Shown: piece after piece, positions 5,738 to 6,293 of the stretch
Layout: the number at the start of each line of letters is the position of its first letter
Numbering within the stretch: position 1 is the stretch's first letter
Source of the DNA: an uncultured Paracoccaceae bacterium
GTDB lineage: Bacteria > Pseudomonadota > Alphaproteobacteria > Rhodobacterales > Rhodobacteraceae
Reading direction: 5' to 3'
NCBI GenBank assembly: GCA_937900975.1
Contig: CALCPC010000391.1
Coordinates: 1 to 6,293 of the forward strand
DNA length: 6,293 bases
The notes under the pieces: generated by a model
Databases searched by the model: none
Told to the model about the DNA's origin: nothing
Seen by the model: the letters and a program-made list of their open reading frames with translations, nothing else
Program-made: the position numbers and the translations under genes

Positions 5738-6293
5738 ATGGACCGGACACTCCGGGCCTTTGAAAAGATCGCGGCCACGTTCGCCCTTGGGGCGGGCGTG
5801 GCGATCGCCGTGCTGGCCGTGCTGATCACCATCGACATCATCGGCCGGGATTTTCTTGGCGCGTCGATACAAGGAACGGACGAGATCGGCGGTTATGTTC
5901 TGGCCTTCGTGGGCTCGCTCGGCATGGCGCTCACGCTTCTTCGGCGCGGGCATCCACGGATCGAGATCTTTTTTCGGTTTTTCCCCAGGGTGATGCGGGA
6001 TAGTCTTCATGTTCTGGCGCAGCTTGCGATGGCGGCCTTTGCGGTGTTCATGGCGTGGCACGCATGGGGTGAGTTGCAGACCACCCTTCGCTTCGGCGCG
6101 ATAACCAACACGCCGCTTCAGACACCGCTTTGGGTGCCGCAGGGCGTCTGGCTGACCGGCACGGCTTTCTTCGCGCTCACCGCCTGCCTGACCACGGCGC
6201 ACGCGCTGATCCTGCTGTTCACGGATCGCACGTCCATCGAAAAGTACTATGGATCGCCGACGGTCGACGAAGAAGTCAGCCAATACGTGCCGC
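5738..6293 (+). CDS. dctQ: TRAP transporter small permease, DctQ family, 3' end outside window
   Basis: The ATG at 5738 opens a frame that stays open to the right edge (185 residues visible), close to the full length of DctQ proteins (about 160-200). This four-helix membrane subunit pairs with the large DctM channel and completes the secondary transporter that uses the sodium gradient. Hydrophobic segments lie near residues 12-35, 50-68, 90-111 and 134-161. Family-typical features are DIIGRDFLG after the first helix, DEIGGY before the second, and TPLQTPLWVPQ entering the fourth. The tail after the last helix (TDRTSIEKYYG onward) is polar and probably cytoplasmic. The start is weakly supported by a ribosome site, but it lies 11 bases after the binding-protein stop, which fits translational coupling in one operon. 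A dctM gene is expected directly downstream. Confidence 0.9.
   Translation, partial: MDRTLRAFEKIAATFALGAGVAIAVLAVLITIDIIGRDFLGASIQGTDEIGGYVLAFVGSLGMALTLLRRGHPRIEIFFRFFPRVMRDSLHVLAQLAMAAFAVFMAWHAWGELQTTLRFGAITNTPLQTPLWVPQGVWLTGTAFFALTACLTTAHALILLFTDRTSIEKYYGSPTVDEEVSQYVP

Noticed and set aside
5660..6283. Minus-strand 207-codon frame opposite the small permease
   Set aside because: The plus strand encodes a clear four-helix DctQ protein. The antisense frame is highly charged and featureless.

Overview
The window is about 60% GC and has the gene style of an alphaproteobacterium, most likely a Rhodobacterales/roseobacter-type organism. That assignment is inferred from base composition, the tripartite (TRAP) transporter and the gene families present. 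No rRNA or other taxonomic marker is visible.

Layout: (1) Positions 1-1464, plus strand: the 3' part of a gene encoding the C-terminal half of a Rieske [2Fe-2S] domain fused to an FMN/3Fe-4S glutamate-synthase domain. It has no glutaminase domain in the visible part. (2) Positions 1465-2377: a gene-poor stretch between convergent genes. It holds a hairpin at the stop codon, a duplicated GC-rich element that forms a terminator-like structure ending in TTTTT, and otherwise nothing recognisable. (3) Positions 2378-3763, minus strand: an intact cyclic amidohydrolase of the D-hydantoinase/dihydropyrimidinase family with all metal ligands. (4) About 3858-4371, minus strand: a decayed GntR/FadR-type regulator with three stops in the reading frame, a frame change and apparent deletions, lying just upstream of the amidohydrolase. 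(5) About 4400-4661: an AT-rich leader with a perfect 12-bp palindrome. (6) Positions 4662-5726 and 5738-6293, plus strand: a TRAP transporter solute-binding protein (DctP family) and the small membrane subunit (DctQ family). DctQ is still open at the right edge, so the large DctM permease is expected just beyond it.

How the genes may work together (inference): the regulator remnant, cyclic amidohydrolase and TRAP transporter resemble a small catabolic module that imports a carboxylate-bearing compound and opens a cyclic amide (hydantoin, dihydropyrimidine or similar). A GntR repressor may once have acted on the shared divergent region. With the regulator broken, control may be lost or taken over by another GntR protein. 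The Rieske-glutamate synthase gene points toward the module, but a terminator and about 900 bp separate it, so a functional link is uncertain.

The least expected items are the Rieske-GltS fusion, the regulator pseudogene hidden in apparently non-coding DNA, the cysteine-rich solute-binding protein, and the duplicated GC-rich element that creates alternative hairpins.
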